Assembly (NCBI RefSeq): GCF_003815015.1
Contig: NZ_RKRE01000002.1
Span: 124,001-188,000, forward strand
Direction: 5' to 3'
From: Thermodesulfitimonas autotrophica
Lineage (GTDB): Bacteria; Bacillota; Desulfotomaculia; Desulfotomaculales; Ammonificaceae
Length of the DNA stretch: 64,000 nucleotides
Each line of letters starts with the position of its first letter. Position 1 is the first letter of the stretch. Below the pieces are notes generated by a model. The model did no database searches. It was not told where the DNA came from and saw only the letters and a program-made list of their open reading frames with translations. Position numbers and translations under genes: made by a program. Of the stretch, positions 63,578-64,000 are shown piece after piece.

Positions 63578-63782
63578 AGGCCTCAACCCCCGACAAAATA
63601 TCAGCAAAATTTTAGCACAAATTACTGCCCCCGCAAAGAAAAAAGTGGGCCATATACTGGGCCGGGCAGGTTTGAAGCTTCCGAGACCAACATTGCCCGT
63701 TAACTTTTTCCGGGAAGGGGTTAAAAGTTTCGCCTTCGGTTCGATCTTATTAAAGAGTGCCTTTTACAGTCAGGTGTTGCGT

Positions 63783-64000
63783 ATGAGCGAAACCGAGTTT
63801 ACCCTCTTAGCCACCAAGCTCGCTACGACGGAAGACCCGCTCCGTGTCGGGCAACTGATCGCCGCGGCGGTCTGTGCCGCCACCGGCTCCCCGACGGCCG
63901 ACGTTTACCTGGTAAACCGGAGCGAGGGCGTGCTCCTCTGCCTCACAGGAAAACACTTGCAGGAAAAGAACCTCCCGCTCGGCGATGCCGGCCTCCCCGG
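63783..64000 (+). CDS. Unidentified protein, possibly GAF-domain (partial)
   Basis: The frame is open to the right edge; 72 complete codons are visible. The start MSETEFTLLATKLATTEDPL and the pattern LIAAAVCAATGSPTADVYLVN followed by a strand of RSEGVLLCLTG resemble the first half of a GAF sensor domain. AGGTG lies seven bases upstream. In-frame TTG (63777) and GTG (63774) are alternative starts. It is transcribed away from mazG. The assignment to GAF is a guess from hydrophobic pattern. Confidence 0.5.
   Translation, partial: MSETEFTLLATKLATTEDPLRVGQLIAAAVCAATGSPTADVYLVNRSEGVLLCLTGKHLQEKNLPLGDAGLP

Overview
The window looks like chromosomal DNA of a thermophilic, anaerobic, high-GC member of the Bacillota, in the Moorella / Carboxydothermus / Ammonifex / Desulfotomaculum sphere; the species cannot be fixed from sequence reading alone. 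The signs are: sporulation genes (spoIIP, a spore-type GH18 hydrolase); a complete HrcA/CIRCE heat-shock operon; a thermosome-like group III chaperonin between hrcA and grpE; siroheme-dependent (Ahb-type) haem genes; a full hyp set for [NiFe]-hydrogenase maturation; frequent TTG and GTG starts; and RNA leaders typical of Bacillota. No prophage, transposon, CRISPR array or rRNA/tRNA gene was seen. Nearly everything lies on the minus strand; the plus-strand exceptions are a Na/Pi transporter, a 47-residue ORF, rpsT and the gene at the right edge.

Layout, left to right (most genes are read right to left). 1-2165: SUF Fe-S assembly pair (sufB-like, cut by the window edge, and sufC) with a DUF89 gene. 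2249-8552: mutS2, double U32 protein, NIF3/DUF34 protein, zapA. 8612-12465: pheST behind a leader that carries a Phe-rich mini-ORF and a terminator. 12496-15327: RNA methyltransferase and a KtrAB-type K+ uptake pair. 15407-16716: infC-rpmI-rplT with an L20-type leader. 16739-19088: thrS with a T-box leader. 19065-25340: DUF445 gene and hypABFCDE. 25512-27401: PHP phosphatase and a core MetE-like methyltransferase. 27468-32958: glucan block of GH15, a GH57-GT4 fusion and a DUF4912 protein. 33179-36916: Na/Pi transporter without an obvious start codon, a D,D-carboxypeptidase, a small ORF and a GH18 protein. 37267-46469: tetrapyrrole operon sirC-hemA-hemC-cobA/hemD-hemB-radical SAM-ahbA-ahbB-hemL, ending in an orphan NuoF-type 4Fe-4S domain. 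46481-48486: polyprenyl synthase, TraR/DksA protein, DUF5665 protein. 48739-55237: hrcA-chaperonin-grpE-dnaK-dnaJ under one CIRCE. 55294-63577: hemW, lepA, spoIIP, a holin-like membrane protein, rpsT (plus), holA, a DUF1015 protein and a MazG-like protein. 63783-64000: start of an unidentified, possibly GAF-type, gene.

The genes serve protein quality control and translation (hrcA operon, lepA, S20, L20, L35, IF-3, PheST, ThrS), metal-cofactor assembly (SUF, hyp, Ahb haem/siroheme) and storage polysaccharide turnover. The least ordinary points are the apparent Phe leader-peptide attenuator before pheST, the group III chaperonin inside a CIRCE-controlled operon, the orphan Fe-S domain at the end of the haem operon, and the transporter whose reading frame becomes normal if one G is added to a six-G run.
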